Source: Mycobacterium paragordonae (GTDB taxonomy: Bacteria > Actinomycetota > Actinomycetes > Mycobacteriales > Mycobacteriaceae). From it: DNA of 64,000 nucleotides. The stretch covers positions 6,634,001 through 6,698,000 of the forward strand of contig NZ_CP025546.1 of assembly GCF_003614435.1 (NCBI RefSeq). Reading direction: 5' to 3'. The translations under genes were made by a program, and so were the position numbers. Of the stretch, positions 15,705 through 25,972 are shown one piece after another. The notes under the pieces are model-generated. The model did not search any database, was not told where the DNA came from, and saw nothing but the letters and a program-made list of their open reading frames with translations. Positions within the stretch are counted from its first letter, which is position 1. The number at the start of each line of letters is the position of its first letter.

Positions 15705-17174
15705 CTAGACAGTCACCGGTGCGGGCTTTTTCGCGAACCGCAGACCCTCGTCGGCAATCTTGCCCCGCCGGATCAGATGGATGTCGCGCAGATAGTTCTG
15801 GTTCAGCCGCCACGGTGTACGCGAGCCCTGCTTCGGCAACTCGTCCAGCGAGCGCAGCACGTAACCGGGGGTGAACTCCATGAACGGACGGTCCTCGACG
15901 TCGGGAGCCGGCTCGTCGACCACCACGGTGTCGTAACCGTTGTCGTCCATGTAATTCATTAGCCGGCAAGCGAATTCGGACACCAGGTCCGCCTTCAGCG
16001 TCCAGGACGCATTGGTGTAGCCGATGGTGTAGACCATGTTCGGGATGCCGGACAGCATCATGCCTTTGTAGGCCATCGTCTTGGTCAGATCCAGCGGCTC
16101 GCCGTCGATGCTGGTGGTCGCGCCGCCGAACAGCTGGAGGTTCAAACCCGTTGCGGTGACGATGATGTCGGCCGGTAGTTCGACGCCGGAGTTCAGCCTG
16201 ATACCGGTCGCGGTGAACCGTTCGATGGTGTCGGTCACCACCTCGGCCTTGCCGTGGCGGATGGCGCGGAACAGGTCGCCGTTGGGCACCAGACACAACC
16301 GCTGGTCCCACGGGCTGTAGTGCGGCCCGAAATGCTTTCGCACGTCATAACCTTCGGGAAGTTGCCGCTGAGCCAGGCCCATCAACGTCTTGCGCATCCG
16401 CCGGGGCCACTTCTGGCAGGCTCCGTACACGGCCGCCTGCCGCACCACGTTCTTCCACCGGATCGCGGTATAGGCCGCCTTCTCCGGCAGGTAGCGGTTG
16501 AGCTTGTCGGCAATGCCGTCCGCCTCCGGCTGGGAAACGATGTAAGTCGGCGAGCGCTGCAGCATCGTGACGTGCTTAGCGCCCGAATTGGCAAGTGCCG
16601 GAACCAGAGTCACGGCCGTAGCGCCACTGCCGATCACCACGACGTTCTTGCCCTGGTAATCGAGATCCTCCGGCCAGTGCTGGGGGTGGATGATCGGGCC
16701 GGTGAAGTCCTCGGCACCCGTGAACTTCGGTGCGTAGCCCTCTTCGTAGTTGTAGTAGCCGCTGCACAGAAACAGGAACGAGCAGGTGAGTTCGCTCTGT
16801 GTGCCGTTGCTGTCGATCTGCAGAGTCCACTGGTTGTCGGCGCTGGACCAGTCTGCGGCGATCACCCGCTGCTGGAAGCGCATGTGCTTGTCGATGCCGT
16901 ACATGGCCGCGGTGCTCTTGACGTAGTCGAGGATCGGCTTGCCATCGGCGATGGCCTGCCGTTCGGTCCAGGGCCGGAAGCGGAAGCCCAACGTGTACAT
17001 GTCCGAGTCGGAGCGGATGCCCGGGTAGCGGAACAAGTCCCAGGTTCCGCCCATGTCCGGCCGCTTTTCCAGGATCGCGTAACTCTTCGTCGGGCACCGG
17101 TCCTGCAGATGCCAGGCCGCGCTGACCCCCGAAATGCCGGCGCCCACGATGACGACGTCAAGGTGCTCAGTCAT
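15705..17174 (-). CDS. ethA: FAD-containing Baeyer-Villiger monooxygenase (ethionamide activator)
   Basis: Oxygenates ketones and S-containing compounds with NADPH; in M. tuberculosis it activates the prodrug ethionamide and has been linked to mycolic-acid metabolism. 489 residues from the ATG at 17174 ([16 protein letters not shown]). The FAD-binding GAGISG is at 11-16, the Baeyer-Villiger fingerprint [11 protein letters not shown] near residue 165, and the NADPH-binding GSGATA shortly after. The C-terminus [11 protein letters not shown] matches the family. The gene is normally divergent from ethR; here the divergent neighbour is a PE_PGRS gene, while the EthR-type operator remains just upstream. 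Confidence 0.96.
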   Translation of the reverse strand: MTEHLDVVIVGAGISGVSAAWHLQDRCPTKSYAILEKRPDMGGTWDLFRYPGIRSDSDMYTLGFRFRPWTERQAIADGKPILDYVKSTAAMYGIDKHMRFQQRVIAADWSSADNQWTLQIDSNGTQSELTCSFLFLCSGYYNYEEGYAPKFTGAEDFTGPIIHPQHWPEDLDYQGKNVVVIGSGATAVTLVPALANSGAKHVTMLQRSPTYIVSQPEADGIADKLNRYLPEKAAYTAIRWKNVVRQAAVYGACQKWPRRMRKTLMGLAQRQLPEGYDVRKHFGPHYSPWDQRLCLVPNGDLFRAIRHGKAEVVTDTIERFTATGIRLNSGVELPADIIVTATGLNLQLFGGATTSIDGEPLDLTKTMAYKGMMLSGIPNMVYTIGYTNASWTLKADLVSEFACRLMNYMDDNGYDTVVVDEPAPDVEDRPFMEFTPGYVLRSLDELPKQGSRTPWRLNQNYLRDIHLIRRGKIADEGLRFAKKPAPVTV

Positions 17175-17178
17175 GTCG

Positions 17179-17224
17179 GCCACGCTATCAACGCGGTGTC
17201 GAGTCGGTCAACGAGATGTCGACC
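17179..17224. promoter_or_regulatory. EthR operator, ethA-proximal
   Basis: Two tandem elements on the + strand, TCAACGCGGTGTCGAG (17188-17203) and TCAACGAGATGTCGAC (17208-17223), 20 bp apart, preceded by CCACGCTA. The arrangement matches my memory of the M. tuberculosis ethA-ethR operator, which also has two such elements 20 bp apart ending next to the ethA start. EthR should bind here and repress ethA, and could also affect the divergent PE_PGRS gene. Confidence 0.75.
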
Positions 17225-17321
17225 AATTGCATTAAAACCACCAGAGAGCAGCGAATATGCTGTTCCAAGCGAAGGCGAAGGGTTATATTCCGCCGAGCGT
17301 CATGCCAGGGGGGTCCGTCAC

Positions 17322-20300
17322 GTGTCATACGTTGTTGCGCTGCCAGAGGTGCTGGCGTCATCCGCCGAACGCCTGGTGATTCTCGGGTCGAGCCTGGCGG
17401 AGGCCAATCTCGCCGCGGCCGGCGGCACAACGCAGCTCCTGGCAGCCGCCGAAGATGACGTCTCGGCGGCGATCGCGGCGATGTTCTCCGCGCACGGCCA
17501 GAGCTACCAAGAACTCAGCAGTCACGTATCGGCGTTGCACAGCCGGTTCGTGCAAACCCTTGCCAGCGGCGCACAGGCCTACTCGGCGGCGGAGGCGATG
17601 AACGTGGCGGCGGCCGGCAGTCCAATTCAGCAGCTGCTGACCGCGGTCAATACCCAGGTCCAGACACTCACCGGTCGCCCTCTGACCGGGAACGGCGCCA
17701 ATGGCGCTCCCGGCAGCGGCGCGAACGGCGCACCGGGCGGATGGCTGTTGGGAAACGGCGGCGCGGGCGGGTCCGGCGCCTCGGGTGTCAGTGGTCAGAC
17801 CGGCGGCGCCGGCGGCGCGGCCGGGCTGTTCGGCAACGGCGGTGCCGGCGGGGCCGGCGGTGAGTCCACCGGCACGGGGGGCGGCGGGGCAGGCGGTGCC
17901 GGTGGCGCCGGCGGTTGGTTGTTCGGTACCGGCGGCACCGGCGGGATCGGTGGAACCGCGGGCAGTGCGGCGATGGCGGCCGCAGGCGCCGGCGGGACCG
18001 GCGGCGCGGGCGGGTTGTTCGGCAGCGGGGGCAGCGGCGGCACCGGCGGATTCGCGCGCAACGCTGCGGTCAATGGCGGTGATGGCGGCGCCGGCGGGGC
18101 ATCCGGGTTGCTGGGCGGCCACGGCGGAGCCGGCGGCCACGGCGGGTACGGCGCCGGCGGCACCGGCGGGGCGGCCGGCATGTTCGGGATGGCCGGAGAC
18201 GGTGGCGGTGGTGGCCTCGGGGCAATCGGCACCGGGGGCGCGGGCGGCCTGGGCGGCGCCGGCGGACTCTTCCACGCGGGCGGCGGCGGTGGTGACGGCG
18301 GCGCGGGCACCCTCGGCGGGGCCGGCGGCGCCGGCGGGACTGGCGGCCTGCTCAGCGCCGGCGGCGTCGGCGGGGCGGGCGGCAGCGGCGCCGCGACGGG
18401 TGGCGCGGGGGGCGCCGGCGGCAATGGTGGCCTCATGACCTGGGGCGGCAGCGGTGGAACCGGCGGCTTCGGCAACGACGCAGGCGGTGCCGGCGGCGTC
18501 GGCGGCGCCGCGGGACTTTTCGGCATCACCGGGGGTGCCGGTGGAAACGGCGGCGCGGCCGCGGCGAACGGCAGCGGTGGCGCCGGCGGGAACGGCGGCA
18601 GCGGCACGTGGTTCGGCACCGGAGGCTCCGGCGGCACGGGCGGCACTTCCCTCGGCACCAACCCCCTCACCCAGCAGGCGGGGGCCGGCGGCCGCGGCGG
18701 CAACGGCGGCATCGTTTTCGGCTCCGGCGGAGCCGGTGGCGCCGGCGGTGCCAATGCCGTCGGAGCCGGCGGTGTCGGCGGAAACGGTGGAAGCGCAGGC
18801 CTGTTCGGTGGCGTGGGCGGCGCCGGCGGTGTCGGCGGCTTCGGTCAACTCGGCGGCAACGGGGGTGATGGCGGCAATTCCGGATTCTTCGGCGACGCCG
18901 GCAGCGGAGGTGCGGGCGGCCAGGGCGTCACGGTGGGAGGCGACGGCGGCAGCGGCGGCGCTGCCGGGCTGATCGGCGCCGGCGGCCTCGCCGGTAACCC
19001 CGGCACCGGCGCCACCACCGGCTTGATCGGCAAGGCCGGTTCCGGCGGCCCACTGCAGGGCGTGTTCGACACGATCAACGGACCGGTCCAGCAGCTGACC
19101 GGTCGCCCGCTGATCGGCAACGGTGTCAGCGGCGCCGCGGGAACCGGCGCCGATGGCACCCCGGGCGGATGGCTGTCCGGCAACGGCGGTGCCGGCGGTT
19201 CCGGGACGGGCGGGCTGGCGGGCGGCGCCGGCGGGGCCGCGGGCCTGTTCGGCACCGGCGGCGCCGGCGGGACCGGGGGCGAATCGACCACCGGAGCCGC
19301 GGGGGCGGGCGGGACCGGCGGTCGCGGAGGCTTGCTGCTCGGCGCCGGGGGCGCCGGCGGCACCGGCGGTGCGGGCGGCAACAGCCCCACCGCTACCAGC
19401 GGAACCGGCGGGGCCGGCGGTTCGGCCGGCCTCTGGGGCGACGGCGGCGCCGGCGGCACCGGAGGAACCGCCCTCGACACAGCGACCGGTGTGGGCGGCG
19501 CAGGCGGCCGCGGCGGGGCGGCCGGGAGCCTGGGCTTCCACGGCGGCCGAGGCGGCAACGGCGGCCTCGGCTTCGTCGGCGGAAATGGTGGAACGGGCGG
19601 CGCGGCCGGCGCGGTCGGCGCCGCCGGTGACGGCGGAACCGGTTCTTACGGATCGAGCCAAGGCGGCCATGGCGGTACCGGCGGCGCCGGCGGCGTGTTC
19701 ACTCCGGCCGCTGCCGGCGGCGACGGCGGGTTCGGCGGCGACGTCGGTGGTAACGGCGGCACCGGAGGCGCCGGCACACTCTTCGACGAGGGCGGATCCG
19801 GCGGCAGCGGCGGGGGTGGCGCTCAAGGCGGCGCGGGCGGGGCAGGCGGTACCGGCCAGTGGCTCGGCGCCGGCGGATCCGGAGGAGCCGGTGGCAACGG
19901 CGTCACCGGAGCCGGGGCGGGAGGCGCAGGCGGGTCCGCCGGACTGTTGGGCCTGACCGGCGGTGCCGGTGGCTCCGGCGGCAGCGCGACCTCCAATGTC
20001 GGCCCGCCGGTCGGAGGCACGGGCGGTGCCGGCGGGTCCGGCGGACTGTTCGGCACCGGCGGCAGCGGCGGCGCGGGCGGGCTGTCGCTGTTCGGCGTAG
20101 GCGGCAACGGCGGCCACGGCGGAAGCGGCGGCTCACTGTCGGGCGCGGGCGGAGCCGGCGGCATCGGCGGGACCAGCGGAACGACCGCCGGGGGTGGCGG
20201 CGGTACCGGCGGCAACGCCGGCGCGTCCTTCGGCGACGGCGGTGACGGCGGGGCCGGCGGCTACGGCCCGGCCGACGGCGGTCACGGCGGCAGCGGCGGC

Positions 20301-20522
20301 AAGGCCGGACAATTCGGAAGCGGCGGCAACGGCGGCAACGGGGGCCAATCCGACCCGGCGACCGGCACCGGCGGCAGCGGCGGCGATGGGGGCAACGCCG
20401 TCGTCATCGGAAACGGCGGCAACGGGGGCAACGCCGGCACCGGCACTGCCCCGGGCACCCCCGGCCCGGGCGGCACGGGCGGCTCGTTGCTGGGCGAGAA
20501 CGGCCGCAACGGGCTGCTTTGA
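17322..20522 (+). CDS. PE_PGRS family protein inserted between ethA and ethR
   Basis: 1066 residues. The PE domain covers about 1-100 ([43 protein letters not shown]), followed by the linker [18 protein letters not shown] and a very long PGRS part of GGAGG-type repeats. Near residue 585 the linker is repeated ([16 protein letters not shown]) and a second PGRS block follows to [14 protein letters not shown] proteins are surface or secreted, usually through ESX-5. The GTG at 17322 starts the canonical PE sequence; codons back to 16254 lie over ethA. Long antisense frames across the repeats are composition artefacts. No M. tuberculosis equivalent at this site. Confidence 0.9.
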   Translation: MSYVVALPEVLASSAERLVILGSSLAEANLAAAGGTTQLLAAAEDDVSAAIAAMFSAHGQSYQELSSHVSALHSRFVQTLASGAQAYSAAEAMNVAAAGSPIQQLLTAVNTQVQTLTGRPLTGNGANGAPGSGANGAPGGWLLGNGGAGGSGASGVSGQTGGAGGAAGLFGNGGAGGAGGESTGTGGGGAGGAGGAGGWLFGTGGTGGIGGTAGSAAMAAAGAGGTGGAGGLFGSGGSGGTGGFARNAAVNGGDGGAGGASGLLGGHGGAGGHGGYGAGGTGGAAGMFGMAGDGGGGGLGAIGTGGAGGLGGAGGLFHAGGGGGDGGAGTLGGAGGAGGTGGLLSAGGVGGAGGSGAATGGAGGAGGNGGLMTWGGSGGTGGFGNDAGGAGGVGGAAGLFGITGGAGGNGGAAAANGSGGAGGNGGSGTWFGTGGSGGTGGTSLGTNPLTQQAGAGGRGGNGGIVFGSGGAGGAGGANAVGAGGVGGNGGSAGLFGGVGGAGGVGGFGQLGGNGGDGGNSGFFGDAGSGGAGGQGVTVGGDGGSGGAAGLIGAGGLAGNPGTGATTGLIGKAGSGGPLQGVFDTINGPVQQLTGRPLIGNGVSGAAGTGADGTPGGWLSGNGGAGGSGTGGLAGGAGGAAGLFGTGGAGGTGGESTTGAAGAGGTGGRGGLLLGAGGAGGTGGAGGNSPTATSGTGGAGGSAGLWGDGGAGGTGGTALDTATGVGGAGGRGGAAGSLGFHGGRGGNGGLGFVGGNGGTGGAAGAVGAAGDGGTGSYGSSQGGHGGTGGAGGVFTPAAAGGDGGFGGDVGGNGGTGGAGTLFDEGGSGGSGGGGAQGGAGGAGGTGQWLGAGGSGGAGGNGVTGAGAGGAGGSAGLLGLTGGAGGSGGSATSNVGPPVGGTGGAGGSGGLFGTGGSGGAGGLSLFGVGGNGGHGGSGGSLSGAGGAGGIGGTSGTTAGGGGGTGGNAGASFGDGGDGGAGGYGPADGGHGGSGGKAGQFGSGGNGGNGGQSDPATGTGGSGGDGGNAVVIGNGGNGGNAGTGTAPGTPGPGGTGGSLLGENGRNGLL

Positions 20523-20527
20523 CATGC

Positions 20528-20564
20528 GTCGACATACTGTCGAGAGTCTCAACGCGGTGTAAGC
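20528..20564. promoter_or_regulatory. EthR operator-like sequence, ethR-proximal
   Basis: Contains TCAACGCGGTGT at 20549-20560, a 12-bp exact copy of part of the ethA-side operator at 17188-17199. Upstream is GTCGACATACTGTCGA (20528-20543), which on the reverse strand resembles the second element (about 12 of 16 positions). It ends eight bases before the ethR start and probably allows autoregulation. The copy is more diverged than the ethA-side one. Confidence 0.55.
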
Positions 20565-20571
20565 TGCCTGC

Positions 20572-21219
20572 GTGACCACGTCCCCGGGGAACAGGACTTC
20601 GCTCCCACGGGGACGACGCAGCGCACGGCCATCCGGCGATGAGCGCGAATTGGCGATCCTGGCAACCGCCGAAAGGCTGCTCGAAGACCGTCCGCTGGCC
20701 GACATCTCGGTCGACGACCTGGCCAGAGGTGCCGGGATCTCCCGGCCCACGTTCTACTTCTATTTCCCGTCCAAGGAAGCCGTGCTATTGACCCTGCTGG
20801 ACCGGGTGGTCAACGAGGCCGACTCCGCCCTGCAGGCGCTGGCAGACCGTCTGGAAACCGGCCGCGACGACATGTGGCGCACCGGGATCAACGTGTTCGT
20901 GCAGACCTTCGGGTCCCACCGGGCCGTCATCCGGGGAGGTCAGGGCGTCCGGGCCATCAATTCCGAGGTCCGCCGACTGTGGTCCGCCTTCATGCAGAAG
21001 TGGATCGCCCACACCGCATCCATCATCGAAGCCGAACGCGAGCGCGGCGCCGCGCCCGAAACGCTGCCCGCCCTGGAGTTGGCAACCGCGCTCAACCTGA
21101 TGAACGAGCGCGCGCTGTCGGCGTCGTTCCTCGCCGAGGAGCCTTCGGTGCCGGAGGCCAACGTGCTGGACACGCTGGTGCACGTCTGGGTCAGCGCCAT
21201 CTACGGCGAACAACGCTGA
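20572..21219 (+). CDS. ethR: TetR-family repressor of ethA
   Basis: 215 residues, collinear with M. tuberculosis EthR. N-terminus LPRGRRSARPSGDERELAIL, helix-turn-helix within ISVDDLARGAGISRPTFYFYF (about residues 45-70), and a ligand-binding domain with the conserved MWRTGINVFVQTFGSH and AFMQKWIAHTASI. EthR binds as an octamer to the ethA operator and is released by small hydrophobic ligands. GTG start at 20572; no strong Shine-Dalgarno. Here it is separated from ethA by a 3.2 kb PE_PGRS gene and followed by a DinB-type gene after 24 bp, which may share its transcript. Confidence 0.95.
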   Translation: MTTSPGNRTSLPRGRRSARPSGDERELAILATAERLLEDRPLADISVDDLARGAGISRPTFYFYFPSKEAVLLTLLDRVVNEADSALQALADRLETGRDDMWRTGINVFVQTFGSHRAVIRGGQGVRAINSEVRRLWSAFMQKWIAHTASIIEAERERGAAPETLPALELATALNLMNERALSASFLAEEPSVPEANVLDTLVHVWVSAIYGEQR

Positions 21220-21243
21220 CCTGTCGGGCCCTCGTGCGAACAT

Positions 21244-22443
21244 ATGTTCGTGCGCTGTGAGGCGTCCATCCTGCATGCGGACCTGGATTCGTTCTATGCC
21301 TCCGTCGAGCAGCGGGACGATCCCGAGTTACGGGGCCGCCCGGTGATCGTCGGCGGCGGCGTCGTGCTGGCCGCCAGCTACGAGGCCAAGGCCTTCGGGG
21401 TGCGCACCGCGATGGGCGGGACGCAGGCGCGTCGGCTATGCCCGCACGCAGTCGTCGTGCCGCCCCGGATGAGCGCCTACTCGAAGGCCAGCGACGCGGT
21501 CTTCGAGGTGTTCCACGACTGCACGCCGCAGGTGGAGCCGCTATCGGTGGACGAGGCGTTTCTGGACGTCGCGGGCTTGCGCCGGGTGTCGGGCACGCCG
21601 CTCGAGATCGGCGCGCGACTCCGGGAAGACGTCCGCGCCCGGGTCGGCCTGCCCATCACCGTCGGCATCGCGCGCACCAAATTCCTGGCCAAGGTCGCCA
21701 GCCAGGAGGCCAAGCCCGACGGCCTGCTGCTGGTGCCTCCGGACCGGGAGCTGGAGTTTTTGCATCCCCTGCCGGTGCGCCGGCTATGGGGTGTGGGCGC
21801 GGTGACCGCCGACAAGCTGCGCACGCACGGCATCACCACCGTCGCCCAAGTCGCCGAACTCGGCGAATCCATGCTCGCGTCCATGGTCGGCCCGGCGATG
21901 GGCCGCCAGCTTCATGCGCTCTCCCGCAACATCGACCGTCGCCGGGTGACCACGGGGGTTCGGCGGCGCTCGGTGGGAGCCCAACGGGCGCTGGGCCGCG
22001 CCGGCACCACCATGTCCCCGGCCGAGATCGACGCGGTGGTAGTCAATTTGATCGACCGGATCACCGGCCGGATGCGCGCCGCGGGACGTACCGGACGCAC
22101 CGTGGTGCTGCGACTGCGCTTCGAGGACTTCAGCCGGGCGACCAGGTCACAGACGATGCCATGGGCCACCTCCTCGACCCAGCCCATCCTCGCCACGGCC
22201 CGGCGGCTGGTGGCATCGGCGGCGCCTCTCATCGCCGAACGGGGACTGACGCTGGTCGGATTCGCGGTGTCCGGCATCGACCGCAGCGGTGCCCAGCAGC
22301 TGACGCTGCCGTTCGACGGGGAGTCACCCGCGGTCGACGACGCGATCGACGAAGTCCACCGCCGCTACGGCAAGTCCGCGCTGACGCGCGCGGTGCTGGT
22401 CGGCCGCGATCCTGGCCTGGAGATGCCGCGCCTGCCGGACTGA
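21244..22443 (+). CDS. dinB3: Y-family DNA polymerase IV (DinB3-like)
   Basis: 399-residue translesion polymerase. Catalytic acidic residues lie in [15 protein letters not shown] and [10 protein letters not shown]; the steric-gate region follows DLDSFY. Thumb helix-hairpin-helix ([20 protein letters not shown]) and little-finger domain are complete, and QLTLPF near the C-terminus is a good beta-clamp-binding motif. I recall M. smegmatis carrying its DinB3 gene beside ethA-ethR; the symbol rests on that synteny. M. tuberculosis lacks a gene here. ATG at 21244, with GTG at 21250 possible. No SOS box was recognised upstream. Confidence 0.85.
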   Translation: MFVRCEASILHADLDSFYASVEQRDDPELRGRPVIVGGGVVLAASYEAKAFGVRTAMGGTQARRLCPHAVVVPPRMSAYSKASDAVFEVFHDCTPQVEPLSVDEAFLDVAGLRRVSGTPLEIGARLREDVRARVGLPITVGIARTKFLAKVASQEAKPDGLLLVPPDRELEFLHPLPVRRLWGVGAVTADKLRTHGITTVAQVAELGESMLASMVGPAMGRQLHALSRNIDRRRVTTGVRRRSVGAQRALGRAGTTMSPAEIDAVVVNLIDRITGRMRAAGRTGRTVVLRLRFEDFSRATRSQTMPWATSSTQPILATARRLVASAAPLIAERGLTLVGFAVSGIDRSGAQQLTLPFDGESPAVDDAIDEVHRRYGKSALTRAVLVGRDPGLEMPRLPD

Positions 22444-22562
22444 CGCAGCGGCCCACTGTCTTCTGCGCTGCCAAAGTTGGGCCTGGTAGCCGAGCACGCG
22501 CAAGAACATCGCAAGCAGCGGGCCATAACTTGGGGCTCCACAGCAGCGGTGAGGAGCCAGAG

Positions 22563-24512
22563 ATGTCCACTTTCCTACTGGTAGACCCAGAGATTGTCAC
22601 CACTGCGTCCTCGGACTTGAAGGCGCTCGGAGCGACGATCGGGTCGGCCAATGCCGCGGCGGCGGGCTCGACGACGTCGGTGCTGGCCGCCGCGCAGGAC
22701 GAGGTGTCGGCTGCGATCTCTCAGTTGTTCGGCGCCTACGGCCAGGAGTATCAGGCGCTCAGCGCGCAGTTGGCGCTATTCCACGAGCAATTTGTGCAGG
22801 CCCTGAGCTCGGCCGCGGGGGCTTATACGAACACGGAGGCGGCCAGTGCGGCGGCCGCCGCGGACCCGCTGACGGCGTTGGTCGGCGAGATCCAGGGCAC
22901 GGGACTGTTAAACTTCGACCCGGTCAAGCTGCTGACCGGGCGCCCACTGTTCGGCAACGGGGCCGACGGGGCACCAGGAACCGGGCAGGCCGGCGGCGAC
23001 GGCGGATGGCTGATCGGCAACGGCGGCGCCGGGGGCTCCGGCGCCACGGGTCGGGCCGGTGGGGCCGGCGGCTCGGCCGGCCTGTGGGGCCACGGCGGCA
23101 ACGGCGGGGCGGGCGGCAACGGCGCTTCCGCACTGGTTGCCGGCGCAGGCGGGACCGGCGGTGCCGGCGGGGCTAACGGGTTCATCGGCGGCGGCGCCGG
23201 AGGTGCCGGCGGGCTCGGCGGGACTGGCGGTTCCAGCATTCTGTTCGGCGGCACGGGCGGGCACGGTGGAGCCGGCGGGGCCGGCGGGGCCAATCGGCAG
23301 TTGCTTTCCCTGTTCGGGGCGGCCGGTGCAGGCGGAGCCGGCGGCGCCGGCGGTTCAGGCACGGCCGGGCTCGATAACAGCGTGGCCGGTGGTACGGGTG
23401 GCCCCGGCGGGCACGGGGGTGCCGGCGGCCAGGGTGGCGCCGGGGGCGCGAACCAGGCCCTGCTGGGCGGGGTCGCCGGCGCGGGTGGCGCCGGCGGCAA
23501 CGGCACCCTGGGAGGCCACGGGGGCACCGGCGGAAGCAGCACCACGACCGGCGGAAACGGGGGCATCGGAGGCGACGGCGGTGCCGCCGGTGCTGGTGGG
23601 GCCGGGGGCGTCAGTGCAGGGTTGTTCGGGCAGGCCGGCAATGGCGGGGGCGGCGGCGTCGGAGGGGCCGGCGGCACCGGCGGTACCGGCGGCAACGTCA
23701 GCGGCAACAACTTCGGAAGTGTTTCCGGCAACGGCGGCCAAGGCGGCCACGGCGGTTCCGGCGGGGCCGGCGGAAACTCCAGCGGCGGCGCCGTCAACGG
23801 AAGCGGGGGCGCCGGCGGTGCGGGCGGCATGGGTGGTTTCGGCGGTACCGGCTCGACTGGGACCGGCACAAACCACTCCACCTATGGCGGGGGCGGGGGC
23901 GGTGGCGGTGCCGGCGGCGGCGGCGGCCAGGTCGGCATCGGCGGCACCAGCGGCACCAGCGGCAGCGGCGGCACCGGCGGCACAGGGGGCACCGGCGGCG
24001 CCGCTTCGACTAACTCCCTCACCCAGCAGGTCGCCTTTGCGCTCGGTGGGGACGGCGGCAACGGTGGCGCCGGTGCCCCCAACGGCGGCGCCGGGGGTAC
24101 CGGCGGCGGTGGCGGTGCCGGCGCCGGTGCGCTCGGGGTGTCGACCGGGGACATGGCGTTGAGCGGCGGCGGCGGAGGCGGCGGTGGGGCCGCATACGTC
24201 GGCGGCGCAGGCGGGGCGGGAGGCGCAGCCGGCTTCGCGCTCACCACCACCTCACAAGGCATCGCCGCAGGAGGCGCGGGCGGCGTCGGCAGCGCCACCG
24301 GTCCCGGAGGTGGCGGGGGCGGCGGCGCCTGGGCATATCCGCAAAACCACATTCCTGGGCTCGCCGGTCAAAAAGGTGACCTGGGTGGCGCCGGAGGCAC
24401 CGGTGGTGGTGCCGGCCAGATCGGAGGCGACGGGGGCACCACCGGCGTCGCCGGCCAAGGCGCCGAAGCATTGATCGTCGGCAACGGCGGCGGCGACGGG
24501 CAGTCGGTCTGA
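22563..24512 (+). CDS. PE_PGRS family protein (second)
   Basis: 649 residues. PE domain about 1-98 ([42 protein letters not shown]), linker [22 protein letters not shown], then a Gly/Ala-rich PGRS region. A segment near residues 450-480 contains [13 protein letters not shown], like the NPLTQQAG of the first PE_PGRS protein. ATG at 22563 preceded by GAGGAG. Likely exported and surface-exposed, by family analogy. It follows dinB3 by 119 bp on the same strand and converges on the PHP gene with only 3 bp between stops. Confidence 0.9.
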   Translation: MSTFLLVDPEIVTTASSDLKALGATIGSANAAAAGSTTSVLAAAQDEVSAAISQLFGAYGQEYQALSAQLALFHEQFVQALSSAAGAYTNTEAASAAAAADPLTALVGEIQGTGLLNFDPVKLLTGRPLFGNGADGAPGTGQAGGDGGWLIGNGGAGGSGATGRAGGAGGSAGLWGHGGNGGAGGNGASALVAGAGGTGGAGGANGFIGGGAGGAGGLGGTGGSSILFGGTGGHGGAGGAGGANRQLLSLFGAAGAGGAGGAGGSGTAGLDNSVAGGTGGPGGHGGAGGQGGAGGANQALLGGVAGAGGAGGNGTLGGHGGTGGSSTTTGGNGGIGGDGGAAGAGGAGGVSAGLFGQAGNGGGGGVGGAGGTGGTGGNVSGNNFGSVSGNGGQGGHGGSGGAGGNSSGGAVNGSGGAGGAGGMGGFGGTGSTGTGTNHSTYGGGGGGGGAGGGGGQVGIGGTSGTSGSGGTGGTGGTGGAASTNSLTQQVAFALGGDGGNGGAGAPNGGAGGTGGGGGAGAGALGVSTGDMALSGGGGGGGGAAYVGGAGGAGGAAGFALTTTSQGIAAGGAGGVGSATGPGGGGGGGAWAYPQNHIPGLAGQKGDLGGAGGTGGGAGQIGGDGGTTGVAGQGAEALIVGNGGGDGQSV

Positions 24513-24515
24513 CCG

Positions 24516-25520
24516 CTACCGGGCCGCCCAGTCCAGCAACTCTTCGACGGACCAGCTGTTGATGATGCGGTCGACGGGAACCTCCGCATCCAAAGCGCGC
24601 TGAGCGCCATAGCCGAGGAAATCCAGCTGCCCCGGCGCGTGGGCATCGGTGTCGATGCTGAACACGCAGCCGATGTCGCGCGCCAGATTGAGCAACCGGG
24701 TCGGCGGGTCCCGGCGCTCGGGCCGGGAGTTGATCTCGACCGCGGTGCCGTGGTCGCGGCAGGCGGTGAAAACCTTCTCGGCGTCGAACTTCGATTCCGG
24801 GCGGATGCCACGATTGCCCGAAACCAGGCGGCCGGTGCAGTGCCCGAGTACGTCGGCATGGCCCTCGGACACCGCGCGCACCATCCGCCGGGTCATCGCG
24901 GCGGGTTCCATGGCCAGCTTCGAATGCACGCTGGCCACCACGATGTCGAGGCGATCCAGCAGTTCGGGCTCCTGGTCGAGGGTGCCGTCCTCGAGGATGT
25001 CGACCTCGATGCCGGTGAGGATGCGCAGGGGCGCGAACTTCTCCCGCAGCTCGTCGATCACGTCGAGCTGCTTTCGCAGCCGATCCGGCGACAGGCCGTT
25101 GGCGATCGTCAGCCGCGGCGAGTGATCGGTCAGCGCGCAGTATTCGTGCCCGAGCGCGGCCGCGGTGGCCATCATCTCCTCGATCGGTGCCGACCCGTCG
25201 GACCAGTTCGAATGCAGGTGCAGATCGCCGCGCAGAGCCGCGCGGACCTCGGCGCCACCGAGATCCTCTGCGTTGGCCCGCAATTCGACCAGCTGATCGG
25301 GTTCCTGGCCGGCCCAGGCCTGGGCGATGACCAGGGCGGTCTTGGGTCCGATGCCGGGTATCGACTGCCAGCTGTTGGCCTGGCCGTGCCGTTCCAGCGC
25401 GGTCTCGTCGAGCCGCTCGAGAATGTCGGCGGCGTTGCGATATGCCATCACCCGCCGGGACTCCTGGCGGCTGCGGTCTTTGTAGTACGCGATCTGGCGC
25501 AGGGCGAACACCGGATCCAT
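24516..25520 (-). CDS. PHP-domain phosphoesterase (PolX-like C-terminal half, Rv3856c homologue)
   Basis: 334 residues: an N-terminal helix-hairpin-helix segment (about 1-85; NSWQSIPGIGPKTALVIAQAW) joined to a PHP domain. Metal-binding motifs seen are DLHLHSNWSDG, ALTDHSPRL, GIEVDILEDG, VASVHSK, and late SIDTDAHAPG. This is the arrangement of bacterial PolX without its nucleotidyltransferase domain, so it may be a standalone exonuclease or phosphatase acting on DNA ends or small phosphates. ATG at 25520 overlaps the stop of the upstream membrane-protein gene by 1 bp (TGATG), indicating tight coupling. Confidence 0.85.
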   Translation of the reverse strand: MDPVFALRQIAYYKDRSRQESRRVMAYRNAADILERLDETALERHGQANSWQSIPGIGPKTALVIAQAWAGQEPDQLVELRANAEDLGGAEVRAALRGDLHLHSNWSDGSAPIEEMMATAAALGHEYCALTDHSPRLTIANGLSPDRLRKQLDVIDELREKFAPLRILTGIEVDILEDGTLDQEPELLDRLDIVVASVHSKLAMEPAAMTRRMVRAVSEGHADVLGHCTGRLVSGNRGIRPESKFDAEKVFTACRDHGTAVEINSRPERRDPPTRLLNLARDIGCVFSIDTDAHAPGQLDFLGYGAQRALDAEVPVDRIINSWSVEELLDWAAR

Positions 25521-25945
25521 CAGAGCAGCTGCCCGGCGATGAACCCGGCGAAGACGACGCCGAAGCCGCCCATCTCGCCGATGATGAGCAGGGCCATGAA
25601 GAACCCGGTGCCCCGCACCGGCGGGTCGAACTGGTTCTCGGTGTCGCGGCGCGCGCCGTGCACGATGTAGCCGACGATCGCGCCGACGAAGAAAAACACC
25701 GCCACACCGGTCGCGGTGAGATTCACCCACGCCGGCCACACACTCAGTTCGACGAACGCCGCGAACAGCAACGTGGCGAATGCATACAACAGCGCCGCCC
25801 GATGGGCGATATCGACGTAGACGTGCGCGCGGTGATCCTCGGTGACCATGATCTGCCGGTACTTCCAGACCCCAAGCGCCAGTGCCAGAAGAAAGATCAG
25901 GCCGGTCGCCAGCAGGGTGAGTTTGGTATCGAGTCCGAGAACCAT
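25520..25945 (-). CDS. Four-helix membrane protein (Rv3857c position)
   Basis: 141 residues with four hydrophobic segments: LLATGLIFLLALALGVW, AALLYAFATLLFAAFV, LTATGVAVFFFVGAIVGYIV, and FFMALLIIGEMGGFGVVFAGFIAG. The polar loop RRDTENQFDPPVRG lies between the third and fourth. The M. tuberculosis gene at this position (Rv3857c) is annotated as a much shorter membrane protein, as I recall, so this may be the full-length form. Upstream of and overlapping the PHP gene; function unknown. The start at 25945 is GTG-free ATG with no strong ribosome-binding site and only 27 bp from the divergent oxidoreductase start. Confidence 0.78.
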   Translation of the reverse strand: MVLGLDTKLTLLATGLIFLLALALGVWKYRQIMVTEDHRAHVYVDIAHRAALLYAFATLLFAAFVELSVWPAWVNLTATGVAVFFFVGAIVGYIVHGARRDTENQFDPPVRGTGFFMALLIIGEMGGFGVVFAGFIAGQLL

Positions 25946-25972
25946 CGTTTGACCGAGTCTAGTGTCGAGATC

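Noticed and set aside
17358..20117. 919-codon reverse-strand frame across the first PE_PGRS gene, and similar reverse frames at 18845-19558 and 22823-23881
   Set aside because: They are the mirror of GGC/GCC-rich PGRS repeats: low-complexity Pro/Ala translations with no domain and no ribosome-binding site.
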